The notes under the pieces are model-generated. The model was not told the origin of the DNA, searched no databases, and saw only the letters and a list, made by a program, of their open reading frames with translations. Below, piece by piece: positions 1 through 11,792 of a DNA stretch of 64,000 bases (positions are counted from its first letter, which is position 1; every line of letters starts with the position of its first letter). Both the position numbers and the translations under genes were made by a program. The DNA is from Centropus unirufus (taxonomy: Eukaryota; Chordata; Aves; Cuculiformes; Centropidae). The stretch lies in contig VYZI01000384.1 of assembly GCA_013397695.1 (NCBI GenBank), forward strand, positions 434,847-498,846, read 5' to 3'.

Positions 1-544
1 ACGTTTCTCACGGCCCATCCCTAAGCCCTTGTCCGAGCTGGGGGATGCTCCTGCCTGCGCCCCGCAGCCTGCCAGCCCGGAGCCTCCAGGAGCTCCCCAG
101 GACAGGGCCCACACGGCAGCGGAGCCGTGCACTGGACAGGGACCTCCCGAGAGCTTTGTGCTAAAGTCTGTACCAGGCACAAGCAAAAGCTGCTGCCAGC
201 ACAGAGCCAGGACCCAGCCCAGGTTATTGCAGCAGTTACAGCGCTGGGCAGGGGGGAGCAGAGGAGGAAAACAGCACCTTTTTATAACAGATTTCAGAGA
301 AAAGATGCGTTATCCAGTGATGGAGCAGAGGGATCTGCTGCCCAGGTACAAGCTCATCAGCATCATCTTCAGGACAGAATTTCAAGGTTTCTTCAAGTGG
401 GCTGAAGTGCCTCCCTCCTCCTGCTCCTTTTTTTGCAAAAATTAATCCTGTGCTCCGGTCCAATATAGCATCAACCCAAGGCACAAGGATGAAATACCCA
501 ATCTGAGAAAGCACCTAAACTCACCAGACCCCAATTCAGATTTC

Positions 545-625
545 TTTACTTCATGAGGGGCAAATCCCTGAATCATTGAAGATGTCCAGCTGGAAGGGAC
601 ACAGACCCCAAGAGAAGCATTCTGC
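545..625 (-). mobile_element. Possible CR1 3'-end relic (weak)
   Basis: The plus strand reads like the reverse complement of a CR1 3' terminus: a degraded AATCAT word followed by an AGCTGGAAGGGAC-like stretch (about 570-605). That is the order seen at the end of avian CR1 copies. Only about 40 bp are convincing and both flanks diverge, so a chance match is quite possible. Confidence 0.25.
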
Positions 626-1324
626 ATTCATTCACACAGTTCACAGGTCACCAGACTTGTCAGGTCTAGAAGCAGCATTCCCAGGTGACCTTCCTCACTG
701 GGAGGGCCCCAGCCTGAAGCCCACCATTTCAGGGGGGGTCAGAGGTCTGCGCTTCTACCATCTGCGTGCCTGGGATCCCATTGTACCTCGTTTTAATCAG
801 CAAATTCTCCAGAATATCTTAAAAGAAAGAGGTCATCCAGCTCCTTACAACAAACAGGATCTTCCGCTTCACAGCACCTGGTTAAACACGGCTGCCAGTC
901 CGGCCCTGCCCACATGGCCAAAACCGTCTGGGCTTTTGTTCAGTCTCTGCTCAGAGGCAACGCTGAATTTGGTTCCTAATTCTACTTTTTTTTTTTTTAG
1001 TGCATTACGGAAATATTACTGGGCCTCTCTACCTAATCTTCATTCCTTAAGATGAACTCTAAGTTCTAACCATTCTAACGGCCATTTCTCCTGATAAGCA
1101 CATGCTTGTCTTAACCTCGTTTTACCTCCTTCTCTCAGATTCTTGAGCAATGCTTTACAGAATTTTTTTATCTGAAAAATTGATAGCAATGAGGTAAATC
1201 TTATTGGCATTTTTATCGATAAACTGCAGGTTTTACCCACCACCTTTCTTTGGCCTGCACATGTCAAACCCCGTAGCGGGAAGAGCCTGGTGTTACTGCT
1301 CTGCCAACGCACGCTGCTCCCCGT

Positions 1325-1338
1325 CCCCCAGGTGGCAT
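1325..1338 (+). promoter_or_regulatory. CTCF-like core, 12 of 14 positions
   Basis: The 14 bases fit the known CTCF core consensus CCASYAGRKGGCRS except at positions 3 and 14, with the AGGTGGC heart intact. This is a motif match only. A degenerate 14-mer at 12/14 is expected to recur by chance in 64 kb. Confidence 0.2.
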
Positions 1339-2849
1339 CACCTGCCCGTGGCTCCAAGAGCTCCCACACCGTGGCAGAAACATCCCAGTACTGGTCAGTC
1401 TTGTCCTCTCAAATACTCCAGGAGGCCAGAAGGTTGTTATTCTTTAAATAAGCTGTAGATAAAGGGACCTGTTCCGGCTGCGGATGGAGGCAAGAAGAGC
1501 ACAGCCGTGCCTTGGAGGAAGCAGAGCACAAGGGCATTCACTGACGAGAAATGTTTTGATGGATTACCATGAGTAAAACATCGACAGGTATCATGTTTCC
1601 CCCAAGAATGAATCCAAAAGATAACAGAGAACAAAACCTGAGGGAATCTCTAACTGGTCAGCCACAGCAAAACACGCTTTGTCCTGTTTGGAACTCCAGA
1701 GGTTAAAGGGCCCAGGCCAAACCCCACTCAGGCATGAGGCATTTCTGTCCAGCACCTCAAATTGCCACGATGGAACCAGAATAAAAACTGAACCTTTGAC
1801 AGCAAACACGAGTACAGGTCAATGTTTTTTGCACCTGAAGAAACATTAGTCATTGCTAAAGGGAAAAGAAGATGGAAGTCACCTCCCACACATGAAGGTC
1901 CTGGTAACTATTTTGCTGAAAACATTTGTTCAAATAGCAATATTCCTGGCACAGATCTTCCTTAGGAAGTATCACAGTTCCTTCTAGAACCTACTGCAAA
2001 TACTTTGCAACACAGACAATTTACAGATTAAATCCAAACTCTTTTAATAGAGAAGACCTTTCCTACTCCAACACCCAATTCCAAGCTGCTGCAGTCACTC
2101 ACATCCCTAAGAAAAGTTCAACATCTTGCAGAGCCACCAAAGGGAAGGCACTCGGGGAGAACCGAAAGACAGGAAAGCACTCGGCTTGCTGGGCTGTACT
2201 GCCCGTTCTGCTGTCGGCAGCTATTCTATAAAAAGGATTGGTTGCTTACAGTTGGCTGTCACGCTTTGAAAGGAATAAAGAAAATCAGAGCATTTTAACA
2301 GACCTTTAGCCAAAAGACAGGAGAGCCCCAGCAGCCAAAACGCAATCAGATGGCTGCACTGGGCCAAATGCTCTGTCTCAGCCTCATACACACAGCAATG
2401 CCTTTTCCAGCAATGCCTTTTGCCCAAGAGTGGCTTCCAAAGCGATGGCAGAGAAAGCCCTATTCCCAGGGGGAGGTCCTCTCCTCTCCTAGCCTCGGCT
2501 AGCAGCAGGGAACACAGGAGCCAGGAGAGGCAGCCGAAGGCAGGCGCTGCTCCTGGCCGTCAGCAGCTGCCGTCCAGCCCTTGGGAGGCCGGAACGCTGG
2601 AGAAGCTTACGCACCTCCATGAGCTGCCCAGGGCAAGAAACAGAAGGAACAAAAACCTCCCAAACAAATGGGCCTGGCAGCCCGCCTTGGCAGCCCCATC
2701 CTCTGCCCTTGGTTTCCCCGGCAGAGGCATCGGATGGTGCCCGGACAGACAAAGCTGTGAAACGAGCGGTGCTCAATGAGATTCAGAAAATGCAGCTTCC
2801 ATGCAAAAGAACTGTAAGCAGAATAATGAAATGGGAAGATGACAAAATG

Positions 2850-3110
2850 TGAAAGAAAATAAACTGGTTGTTAAGAATTCTAGTATATTTTTATTTATAT
2901 ACATGAGTGCAATTGAAACAAGCACATTTTCCATAGGCACTATTGCCATAGTGGCTGTAAAGGAAAATCGCATGCTATCATCTGTCTTGCTGAACAAATT
3001 CCTATTTGCTTATTGTTGACAGTAAAAAGAACTTTTGTAACTGTTCCTTTTAAGAAAAAAAGATACTTTTTACATAAGATGAGGCTCTTTAGTTCTTGAG
3101 ATGGGATGCA
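2850..3110. other. AT-rich block, possible conserved non-coding element
   Basis: The block holds TATTTTTATTTATATA-like stretches, CAATTG and TTATTGTTGACA words. It is sharply more AT-rich than its flanks, shows no open frame of note and has no repeat signature. By texture it resembles vertebrate enhancer-type elements. That is inference without alignment. Confidence 0.3.
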
Positions 3111-5399
3111 GTTCTCTAGAATGAGAGCAAAGCGAGCAAATTACAGCTAACAGCTGCGCTTGGCACTCCAAGGACCATCATCTGCTGCTGTTGCCCAGGC
3201 ATTCTCGAGGCAGGAGGCACACGGCCTGGCAGAGCCCCAGCACGGTCACACAGCAGGGACCTCGGCCACCAAACCTGCCGGCTGGCTCGGCCGGGTCTTC
3301 AAGCGACTCCTGAAGGGCCCTCAGGAAGGGCACGCAAACCCCAGCGGTGCCAGGCACGGGCAGGCCAGGCTCCAGCTGCTGCCGCTCAGACACCACCGCT
3401 GCCCCTTCACAGACCTGCAAAACCTGCCCTGGCTGGAAAAGCCTCTTGGGCTCCGGTTGTTCCTCAATTCATCCCATTTCCTACCTCGTTACCCCAGGCA
3501 CCTACCACAAACCCAGCCGTGCCTGCCCCTGTGGCCTTGCCCTCTGCTCCTTGCGGTGCCCAAAGCCTCCCTGCGTGCCCGGCCCAAGCTCCGCACCATC
3601 GCATCCAGCCAGGCTGGAGTGCCCGGGCACAGCCTCACATCTCCTGGCGGACACGCACCCCAAACCAAAGCTGCTCGGGGGCAGACAGTGAGTGCTCACC
3701 CCTGGCACGGCCCGCTCTGCATCTCGTTATCCAGAGAAAGATTCCCACCTCCCTTTGACTTTCCTCCTCATTTCCCACAGACACACAGCTCCTATAAGAA
3801 TAGAGTCAATTCCTATTACACTGCATTCTTTTTTTCTGTTTTCCATGGGGAATTCTGTCAGAATAAACCCCATTACTGCTGTGCCTGCCTCTTGAGATCA
3901 GTTAAGGTATGAAACCAAGCCTTCCCACCGCCCGCCTGCCCGCAGCCGAGCACCCCTGCACAGGCCCAAACGTGCCTCAGTTCGAAAGCAGCACGAGAGA
4001 GTGCAACACATTTAATAACTTCCAAACGTTTAAGTTATTGAAAAATGAAACTACCAGTATTTTAACACCACCACTACACATATTACAATTATGTTCCTAT
4101 AAAACTTCATGTCTGTTTAAATCTGATTCTTTATGCCACCAATTCTCAGTACGTAATTATGCAAACACCAGAGTTGAAGAAAAATAACCCCTTACATCTT
4201 ATGGAAAACAAGTGAAATGGTAGAAGAAAAAAAGCTATCTTCCTTCAATGAGTACATTTTGTGCTTAAAAAAAAAATCCACAGAAAAAATTGTTTGTCAT
4301 ACCAAAACATGCAGCCTTATAAAATTTCTCTATAAAGGTGACATTACCCATCTTTGCCACTCAGCATAGCTCCAAGCCGTGCCACCTCCCAGTTCCAGCC
4401 TCCAGTGCGAGTGCCCTCAGCCATGAGCACACACAGATTTTGCAGGTGATTCAGACTTAGAATAATATATTGCAATTGAAACTATGATTTGGTGAGAGTC
4501 TCCTCCCAGGCTTCCAAGAGTGCCGGCAACGGGGCTGGCAAAGAGCAGGCAGCCAGCTCCTGCAGCTCCGGCTGGCGGGATCACTGCCATCCCCGGCCCT
4601 TCCCGCTAACTGGGAAGGGGGCACCAGCACGCTCCTTCCCATCACCTGCCATGGAGCCAGCTCGGACCGCTCTTCTCTTTAACTGGGAAAAATAAGGTAG
4701 AATCTGACATGAACCTTTGTAAGAAAATCCAATAGAAACGTGTTCTCCGCAGTGATTTATAACCATGAGCACCTTAACTGCAACGAAGCTGAAGCGGAGC
4801 TGCTGCGAAGAGCTCAGCACCGCGTCAATCCGTGCGAAGGGACGAGAGAGGGGAAAGAAAGAAAAAGCAAGAAGCCTCGCGGGACAGGGCTGTGCAATAG
4901 AAACTGTCGGCCAAGGTCACTCCTAAGACAGAGCAGCCAAGAGGAGGTTTTGATCTCAGGTGTCAGGTGAGGGCCAGGCAGCGGTGCTGCGCGCCGGCTG
5001 CAGTGCGTGCCCCTGGGACTCCTGCACCGCGCCGTGTGCCCGCTGCCCGGGCCCTCCTCACAGCCAGAGCCTCGCGGGGATGGAAACCAGCGACCGGGGC
5101 GCTCACCGGGGGCTCCCGCCACCGCGGAGCTCACCCCAGGGCTACCAAGGCTCCTCCATCCTGCAAATTCACCTCGATGAACACGAAGCGTTCCGGACAG
5201 ACATCTCCAAGCCCAACAGTTCTTTGTGTCCAGCTCCAAGGAAAGCATTCGTTTTAGCCAGAGGTTTTTCAAGGGGGGAAACAACCCACCTGCCCTTCCC
5301 TCAGTGCAGACACCGAGCTCCTGCTGCTTCACAGCACCAACAGTTGGAAAGCTACTTCACCTTTCTATTTTTATCTGGGTGCATTCAAATTACCAATAA
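3111..5399. other. Non-coding, alternating GC-rich and AT-rich
   Basis: 3160-3900 is C-rich on the plus strand and leaves a 250-codon open frame, rich in Pro, Leu, Ser and His with no domain, which I treat as chance. 3980-4370 is AT-rich with no recognisable motif. 4500-4680 and 4960-5140 are GC-rich again. The second contains about 6-8 CpG per 60 bases but is too short to be a convincing island. Confidence 0.5.
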
Positions 5400-6200
5400 T
5401 GTACAACATGCTGTAACAAAACCACTGATGTAGGGTATAATTTTCCCTCAAGCACATTATCCCAGCTGATGGCTCAGAAAAATAAGCTGATAAAACAGCA
5501 ACAGACATCAATTGATGGATAAAAAGTGATCACAGCTATGTAGAATGTTGCTGCCCAAACTTAAAATCATACAATTAGTCAAAAAATATAAGTTGTAGGG
5601 CAGAACATCCTAACAACCACACATTATCCATAGGAACATCCTAAAAATCCCCCTACAAACCCATTTTTAAATAGACCCTCAGATTATCACCTTATAATTT
5701 AGCTATTAACACACAATTATTTTAAAGCCATCATCATGCCTGGTACATTCATTAAATTATCTTCTTCCTTGTTGAGTTCAATCGGGATCTCATCCTTACC
5801 ACAACGAGCTTTTAATTTTCAGTTCTATTAATAGCAACTTAAAAATAAAACATTCTCTTTTGAAACTACAAAGCTGTCTTTTCTTTACGAGCTGCAATAG
5901 GGGCAGGGGGGGGGGAATTAATCTTCCCACTCCTCATCACTTGAGCTCCGTTAGCTCCATACTTAGAAGAAAAAAAAGTCAAGAGAACAAGTAGGAAACA
6001 GGAATTGTCTCTCAGAATATCTGAGCTCTAACTCTGCAAGGATCGGTCCTGGCTACAGAGCAGTAATGCGGAGTTACTGAAACTCAGGAAATAAATACAA
6101 TTTCCATGTAGGTTCTGAATCATTTTCAGCAACTCTCTTGCTGGTCATCAATAGATGATAAATTAATTAATGACATAATTAGCTGCAGGATAGACTCCCA
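5400..6200. other. AT-rich block, candidate conserved non-coding element
   Basis: About 800 bp with many TAAT/ATTA homeodomain-type words: TTAGCTATTAACACACAATTATT near 5698, and AAATTAATTAATGACATAATTA near 6161. Also present are AGCTGATGGCTCAG and AAAAGTGATCACAG words near 5465-5535. A G-run (GGGG at 5900-5903 and ten G at 5906-5915) interrupts it. No open frame or transposon signature is seen. This is the textbook look of a developmental enhancer cluster, but conservation is untested. Confidence 0.35.
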
Positions 6201-6679
6201 TCAGCAAAGGCCTTCAGCAGACACTCAAATTTCAGCACAAATGGGCCCTGGCTCGCTTGGACCTGGGCTCTCTGCAACCGCCCAAACGCGCGTGACCTCT
6301 GCCTGGGAGCTGGGCCCGGCCGCAGCGCTCCAAGCCTGTCTGTACGGGAGGATTGGGACGCTGCAGTGTGTTTTAATGAGGGATAAACTGAGACCATCTG
6401 GATGTCCCAGCTGCCGCAGAGCAGGACTGAGCAGGCGGACCTGCGCGGCAGAGCGCCACGGCCCAGCCCGGTCCTCTCTGCAATCAAATGTCTTGATCTC
6501 AAACCTATTTCCAGCCAACCACTTGCCCGTTTTGGGAACAGTTTCCTCCCCACCGCAGCCACGGTGATGGGGCTCAGCAGAGACAACCGAGGTGCGGAGA
6601 GGCTGGCAGCAAGCATTTGCAGTGAAACCTTCCATTTTGAAAAAGAAGCACCATTTTTCCAACAACCTACAAAACAGAT
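6201..6679. other. GC-rich non-coding stretch
   Basis: Both strands stay open in more than one frame (up to 180 codons on the minus strand). The translations are low-information, unrelated to any family I recognise, and lack plausible exon borders. I see no other feature. Confidence 0.45.
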
Positions 6680-6970
6680 GCCAAGTCCTTGGATTTCTAT
6701 TAAAACCTGTAATTTTCTTTTCTTTTTTATTTCCTTTATTTTCTTTACATATATGTGGTATTAACAAAACGATAATTAATTCATCACTTTTGTTTAGGAT
6801 TGAGATTAGAGGTCAAGTTAAATTTATGTGTGTTTTTCAATTGTAAATGATACTGAGCACTGGATAACTATATTGTTATTGAACTGAAATATATAATTTG
6901 GCCCTGTATATATTCTGCATGATAAACAATTATTCTGTTTGAGGAGGTAAAGTAACAAAACTACTCTTTC
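6680..6970. other. AT-rich block, candidate enhancer-type element
   Basis: A dense cluster of SOX-like (ATTGTT, ACAAT) and homeodomain-like (TAATTAATT) words. Examples are ATAATTAATTC near 6771, TATTGTTATTG near 6870 and AAACAATTATT near 6925. An AGAGGTCAAGTT nuclear-receptor-like half site lies near 6808. There is no coding potential beyond short frames. Confidence 0.35.
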
Positions 6971-8949
6971 AGTCATTGAACCTCCCACGTATCAGCACAG
7001 GATGGACAGAAAAGTGGCAGCAGAGCACAAAGAGCAGCAAAAGCCTCTTGTCCAGCTCCACACAGCGCTGCCTTTTCCAGTACTACCTATAGCTGTTGGA
7101 TAAGCATCTTGATTTCATGCTTCCCAGTCAAACTGCACCATTCGTCTGCAATTACCCAGCTGCTGTAGCTTGGAACAAGCCTGCCGAGCCGGGGCTCTCC
7201 ATGCTGCCCTCCGCTCCTCTGTGGCCGCGCTGGGGGGACCCAGCACACGGGGTTTGTGTCCGCCAGCCGCGGGCTGCACCCACCTGTAATGCTGGTCTCA
7301 GCCTCCCAAGTGAAAACTCTTCTGCTTTGGAGGAAAAAAATACAAACCCACCATATATTTATTGCCCAGTGAAGTAAGTGTGAAAATAAATCTCTGGCCT
7401 GATAATTCGAATATTCTCCAGACAGCTGTGAGACTCAATTTGCAAATTAAATAAAACACAGGGGACTGATCTCAGACTGCCCGTGTTCCCTTCCGCACCA
7501 GAGGGCGAGAGGCACTTCACCTGGTGAAGCACTCCACGTTCTACAACCTTTAGCAAATGTCATAACTGCTTTTAAAGAGGCAAAGAGGTTGTTGGGGTAG
7601 AAGGACTGTTGGCTTGGGGTGTATGCACACGAGCATGTCACCAATCTTGCACTCGCCAGAAATGACACCTTCCATGGCAGATTCCAAGCAGATCTGAAAA
7701 TGAGGAGTAAGCCCAGCAACGGCTCTTGTGAGTAGGACTACCCTAGGGGTGCTCAGACCTTCAGAAATTTACGATATTTTTAGTATATTTTTTCTTTACC
7801 TTTCCTAATCTAAATACATTTTCAGAAAAACAAACGGTACCCCCTTGGCCACACCTCTCAACCAGTGATCCAACACGGAACGTCCTGCCTTTGACTCCAA
7901 AGTGATTATTTGAAAATGAAATCAAGTATGAGTAAATGCCTAAAAGGGAATTCTTTTAAGAAGTACTTTGAGACATTTGGAAGAAATCACACACACCCCC
8001 CTCCCCCCGATGCCCAGATAGATTGATTGCTCCCCTTTTTAAGCTACATCTAATACCACAGTACATTTCTTTATTGATCTGTTGAGCTCTCAGTTCTTTT
8101 AGGGGTAAATGCGGCTACAGAAAAATCAGTCACTTACTACAATATTTTGATTCCTGGTTCTGAACTAAAATGGTTTTGCTAAATCTCTGAATTCTTCATG
8201 TCACCAGCCAAGTTTTGAAATTCACCCATGACGAACCATCGCGACAGATTTACTAGAAAGGCACAGCGCTTGATCGGACACCAGGCCTACAGATACTCAG
8301 CAGGTGTTTGTAGCGCAGCTACAATCGGGGACGTTATTAATCTCCATTAACCTGCAGCAGGCTGTGTACGAGGCGTGCCACTGCAACACAACCAGCCTTA
8401 CACATCCAGGTTGCCAGGATTCATCTCAGAGCCCGGTTTGACTCAACCCCCTGCACTGCCTCAACACTGGAAATCTGTGGGTCAGCAAAAACCTAATCCA
8501 GCTCTTTCCAAGGTTTTCATACTAATCCCCTCCTGGATGCCTCCAAGAGGAGCACCTCCTGACAGAGATCTGCTTTCCCTGCTTACATTTCATGGACCCA
8601 GCTGAAACAATTCACACACCAGGGACTCGAAATGGCTTCACTTGTCAGCGCAGTGGCCGCAGCGCAGCACTGCCCGCCACGGCCCGCTTCCCCTGCTGCT
8701 CCGTAGGCAGTGGGGAGTTTTTATAGCAAGCATTTCAAATAGACATAGCTTTATTCACACACACTCCTGTCTCTGTTGTTTTCCCTTCTTTGAAAATGCA
8801 CAGAAAATACTTCCTCAGATGTGTTTATTGGTAACCTGATGTTTGTCGTGCTTTTTGCAGCTTCTTGCAAGAACAAACCCTACCGGGTTCCAGCATAACC
8901 ACTTAGAAAATACCTGCACTCCCACGGTCAAAAAAGACGCTTAGTGTTT
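6971..8949. other. Non-coding stretch, mixed composition
   Basis: No gene or repeat is recognised. 7100-7330 and 8370-8700 are moderately GC-rich. 7740-8350 is AT-rich without a strong motif cluster. A CTCF-like word lies at 7495-7508. Confidence 0.5.
7495..7508 (+). promoter_or_regulatory. CTCF-like core, 12 of 14 positions
   Basis: The bases around CACCAGAGGGCG match the CTCF core consensus CCASYAGRKGGCRS except at the first and last positions. The invariant AG and GGC are present. It lies about 2.5 kb from, and points towards, the better match at 10018-10031. Sequence match only. Confidence 0.25.
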
Positions 8950-10250
8950 GGAGTCTGTCCCTGCGGAAGGAGCACGAGAAGAGCAGGACAGAGCCCCTGG
9001 CCCGCAGGAACAGCCACTCAAGGGACCTTCAGCAAATCATACAACTGGTGAAAGCGTACAGCCCTCACCTAAACCTAGTGAAGTGTTTGCCAAGGCTGCC
9101 GCTCCCCAGTGCCTCCCTGAGCCCCCACTCCAAGAGGCCGAGCTCTGCTCTCCCCGTGCATCCCAGCCCAAAGGCACGCAGGGAGCCGTGCCCTCCCCTC
9201 GCTGCTCCCTGGCTCACCCGAGCTGCCGGCACCCGGGAACACCCGCTGACCTGCTGAATCTCTTCACCCTGCTGCCATGCAAGACCCAGCGATGCTTAAA
9301 TAGGCAACAGATTAAAATAACAGGGGATGCGGTTCAGAGTGGAGGGGAAGCCACGTCGGAATTGCAAAGCGCTTTTTCTCCTATGATTAAAACATCCCCA
9401 GGGCCAGGGCAGTGCAAAGAGGACCCAGAGACGCGAGCTTTTGCTTTTCAGAGTAGCTCCCCAGTCTGAGAGGAGGCAATGGGAATCATGCAAAAAGAAG
9501 TTGCCATTTTACATGCACAAGAAACACTGGTGGATTTGTCATTCCTTTTGACAGCTTCGCTCCCCTGTCACATCAGAACCAGAGCTATATTTGTACTGCA
9601 TCAAACACTGCACACGCCGGGGCGAGATCCCAGCACACAGACCCTGCCACCAGCCCGTTTTCCTCCCCCCGGGGGAGATGCCTCTGCTATCCCAGAACAG
9701 CTAGAGGCTCGGTCCAAACACAACGGAAGAAAAGCAGCTCTAGTGCCTGAAATGGTGTTCAAGTGCTCAGCACTGTCCTGCAGAGCCTTCAGCGCTGCAA
9801 CCACCAACAGCACGGGAAAAGCGGAGCAGCCCTGCAGCGTGCCCATCTTCGGAAGCCTTGCACTGCGCGTCCACCTGGGCTATTTGGGACCTCAGTACCA
9901 CAAACCGGTACCACAAGTCCCTCCGACTCACGAGTTGTCACAAAGTCTGAAGAACAGCAACACAAAGAGTGAAGCTGTAGTGGGCAAAAAGAGTTTCTCA
10001 AAATACGCCATGACAGGCAGCCCTCTGCTGGTCCAAGGTGCCTGGCTGGCCGGTGTCCCCCGGCAGAGCCTGCCCGGCAGTGGTGTCCTGCCGTGGGAGC
10101 CACCGCCCCGGTGCGAGCACCCGGAACGAGTGGGGGCCCCAGCAACAGCCCCGACTCGCGCTGAAGCACAAGGCGTCACCGGTGGAATAACGCACAGGAA
10201 CTGTTTCTGTCTCTGTGCACAGCTGATCTTTGCCTTTTCTCTAGCCTAGA
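8950..10250. other. GC-rich non-coding stretch with long chance frames
   Basis: The plus strand carries open frames at 8948-9469 (173 codons) and 9479-10249 (256 codons). Their translations are Pro/Ser/Ala-rich without domains, the second lacks a Kozak-like context, and antisense frames are equally open. I regard them as GC-driven chance frames. I see nothing else apart from the CTCF-like site at 10018. Confidence 0.45.
10018..10031 (-). promoter_or_regulatory. CTCF-like core, 13 of 14 positions
   Basis: On the minus strand the bases read CCAGCAGAGGGCTG, matching the published CTCF core CCASYAGRKGGCRS at all but position 13. This is the best such match noticed in the window. Occupancy cannot be judged from sequence. 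Confidence 0.35.
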
Positions 10251-11479
10251 TTCGGATTTCCTTTAAGTGACCAGCCTTGGCCTAATTCTGCTCCCATTTA
10301 CAGCAGCTGAAGCTTTACCATCAACTTCAAGGAGAATGGATTTCACCCATCACAGTTCATTGTGCTAACTGCTCTGGTAAGAGAGAAGGACCTCTGCCTC
10401 TCCATCAGAGGAAAGGGTGATGTATTCCTACAAGAGGCTCTCAGCCAGATGACACTGCTGTGCCCTGTGTTCACGTATTGGGTTTAAGCAACACCAGCTT
10501 TGAGGCAACTCTAAAACCCCCCTCTCCACTGTGTGTTACCGCAGTTTGTGGAACAGCTTCGGGGCTCATGAACTAGATTTCTTTTGGAGGATACGGAGCA
10601 GAGGCCCCGTGGCAGGTTCCCACCAAAAGCATTCAACGCATACAGGTCTCTGGGAAGCTCCAGCCACACGGAGCAAGCACTTCCAGTCCAAAGCCACAGA
10701 CTAAAACCTGCACAGTTGTAGGCACCTCGACACGGCTTCAGGCTATCAGACTCCAAAGGTAGCAAAGGTCTTGCTAGGGTAGATATGTTTCAAACTCCAC
10801 TTCTTGTCTCTATAATCTTTCTATTTCCCATGCCATCATAAATAATTCACTTGGCATTACTGATGTTCATGACCTCCTGTGTCTTAGCACCAGATTCTTA
10901 TTTAAATGACACAGATTTCCTTTTTGGATTATGGCCTCAGAGCTAGGCCTCCCTCTCACGGGGAACCAACTCAATTCTTTAAAATTCTCCCCCAGAATTA
11001 ACCTTTCAAGACGCTTAGAGACCAGAGATCATTTGTTTAGTGGTGCATTAACCAGCCAGTTTGCATTAGGAGAACTTCCGTTCATAAACAGCAGTTCTGT
11101 AACATCTTGGGAATTAGGGATAACAGCTATGGGCAAACGTGGGCACTGTGAATCCACTGTAGGAATAAAATACTGAAAAGGAAACCTACAGAAATAGCCC
11201 TTCAAATAAGAGTTAAAATTTCAAAATTAATTACTCATCTAGCAAGAATAGCAGTATTTGAGACTTTTCAACTTTTACCAAGAAGGACCATTATGTAAGG
11301 TACATTTGCAAATATCACAATGGCAATGAAAGGAGCTGAACTGAAAGAGTCCTTAAAAAAATACCAGAGAAAGAGTGACCCCACCACAATGCATCACAGG
11401 AGGGTGAGCCAGAGGCTGCTGGTAATGTGGTTCAAGTATTTTAGTCTTTATCCATCTAAAATTCCCTTTAACAATTTTA
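10251..11479. other. Non-coding stretch
   Basis: No gene, RNA or repeat is recognised. 10780-11300 is AT-rich with scattered TAAT words. 10380-10780 is neutral in composition. It ends at a minus-strand CR1 copy. Confidence 0.5.
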
Positions 11480-11792
11480 GAACCAGAGCATCACGCATGG
11501 AGTGGTTTGAGTCAGAAAGGACCTCAAAGCCCATCCAGTCCCACCCCTGCCATGGGCAGGGACACCTCCCACTACATCAGGGGCTCCAAGCCCCATCCAA
11601 CCTGGCCTTCAACACCTCCAGGGATGGGGCAGCCCCCACTGCTCTGGGCAACCTGGGCCAGGGCCTCCCCGCCCTCACAGCAGAACATTTCTGCCTAAGA
11701 TCTCAGCTCAACCTTTCCTCTTGCAGCTCAAAACCCTTCCCCTCATCCTGTCCCTGCCCTCCCTGATCAAGATCCCCTCCCAGCTTTCTCTA
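11480..11792 (-). mobile_element. CR1 LINE fragment, 3' end (about 310 bp)
   Basis: The plus strand begins with a degraded GAATCAT-like CR1 terminus, then GTGGTTTGAGTCAGAAAGGACCT. It continues through the avian CR1 3' region (CCATGGGCAGGGACACCTCC near 11551, GGCCTTCAACACCTCCAGGG near 11603) to the AACCCTTCCCCTCATCCTGT region near 11731. The element is on the minus strand and 5'-truncated, as is usual for CR1, with no reverse-transcriptase part left. It belongs to the same subfamily as the plus-strand copy at 29695-29985. CR1 copies by target-primed reverse transcription and ends in a short ATTCTATGATT-type repeat rather than poly(A). Confidence 0.93.

Larger units (their letters stand above)
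1..2849. other. Non-coding stretch, mixed composition
   Basis: No exon, RNA gene or clear repeat is visible. Open frames here are short (up to 159 codons) and show no recognisable protein family. Small features are a run of 13 T at 986-998, a possible CR1 relic near 545-625 and a CTCF-like word at 1325-1338, each noted separately. The 1130-1240 and 1850-2060 stretches are AT-rich without a distinct motif. Confidence 0.6.

Noticed and set aside
3160..3912. Plus-strand open frame of 250 codons
   Set aside because: His/Pro/Leu-rich translation with no recognisable motif, splice signals or homologue.
9479..10249. Plus-strand open frame of 256 codons
   Set aside because: Low-information translation with no family match, and antisense frames are also open. 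GC-rich composition explains it.
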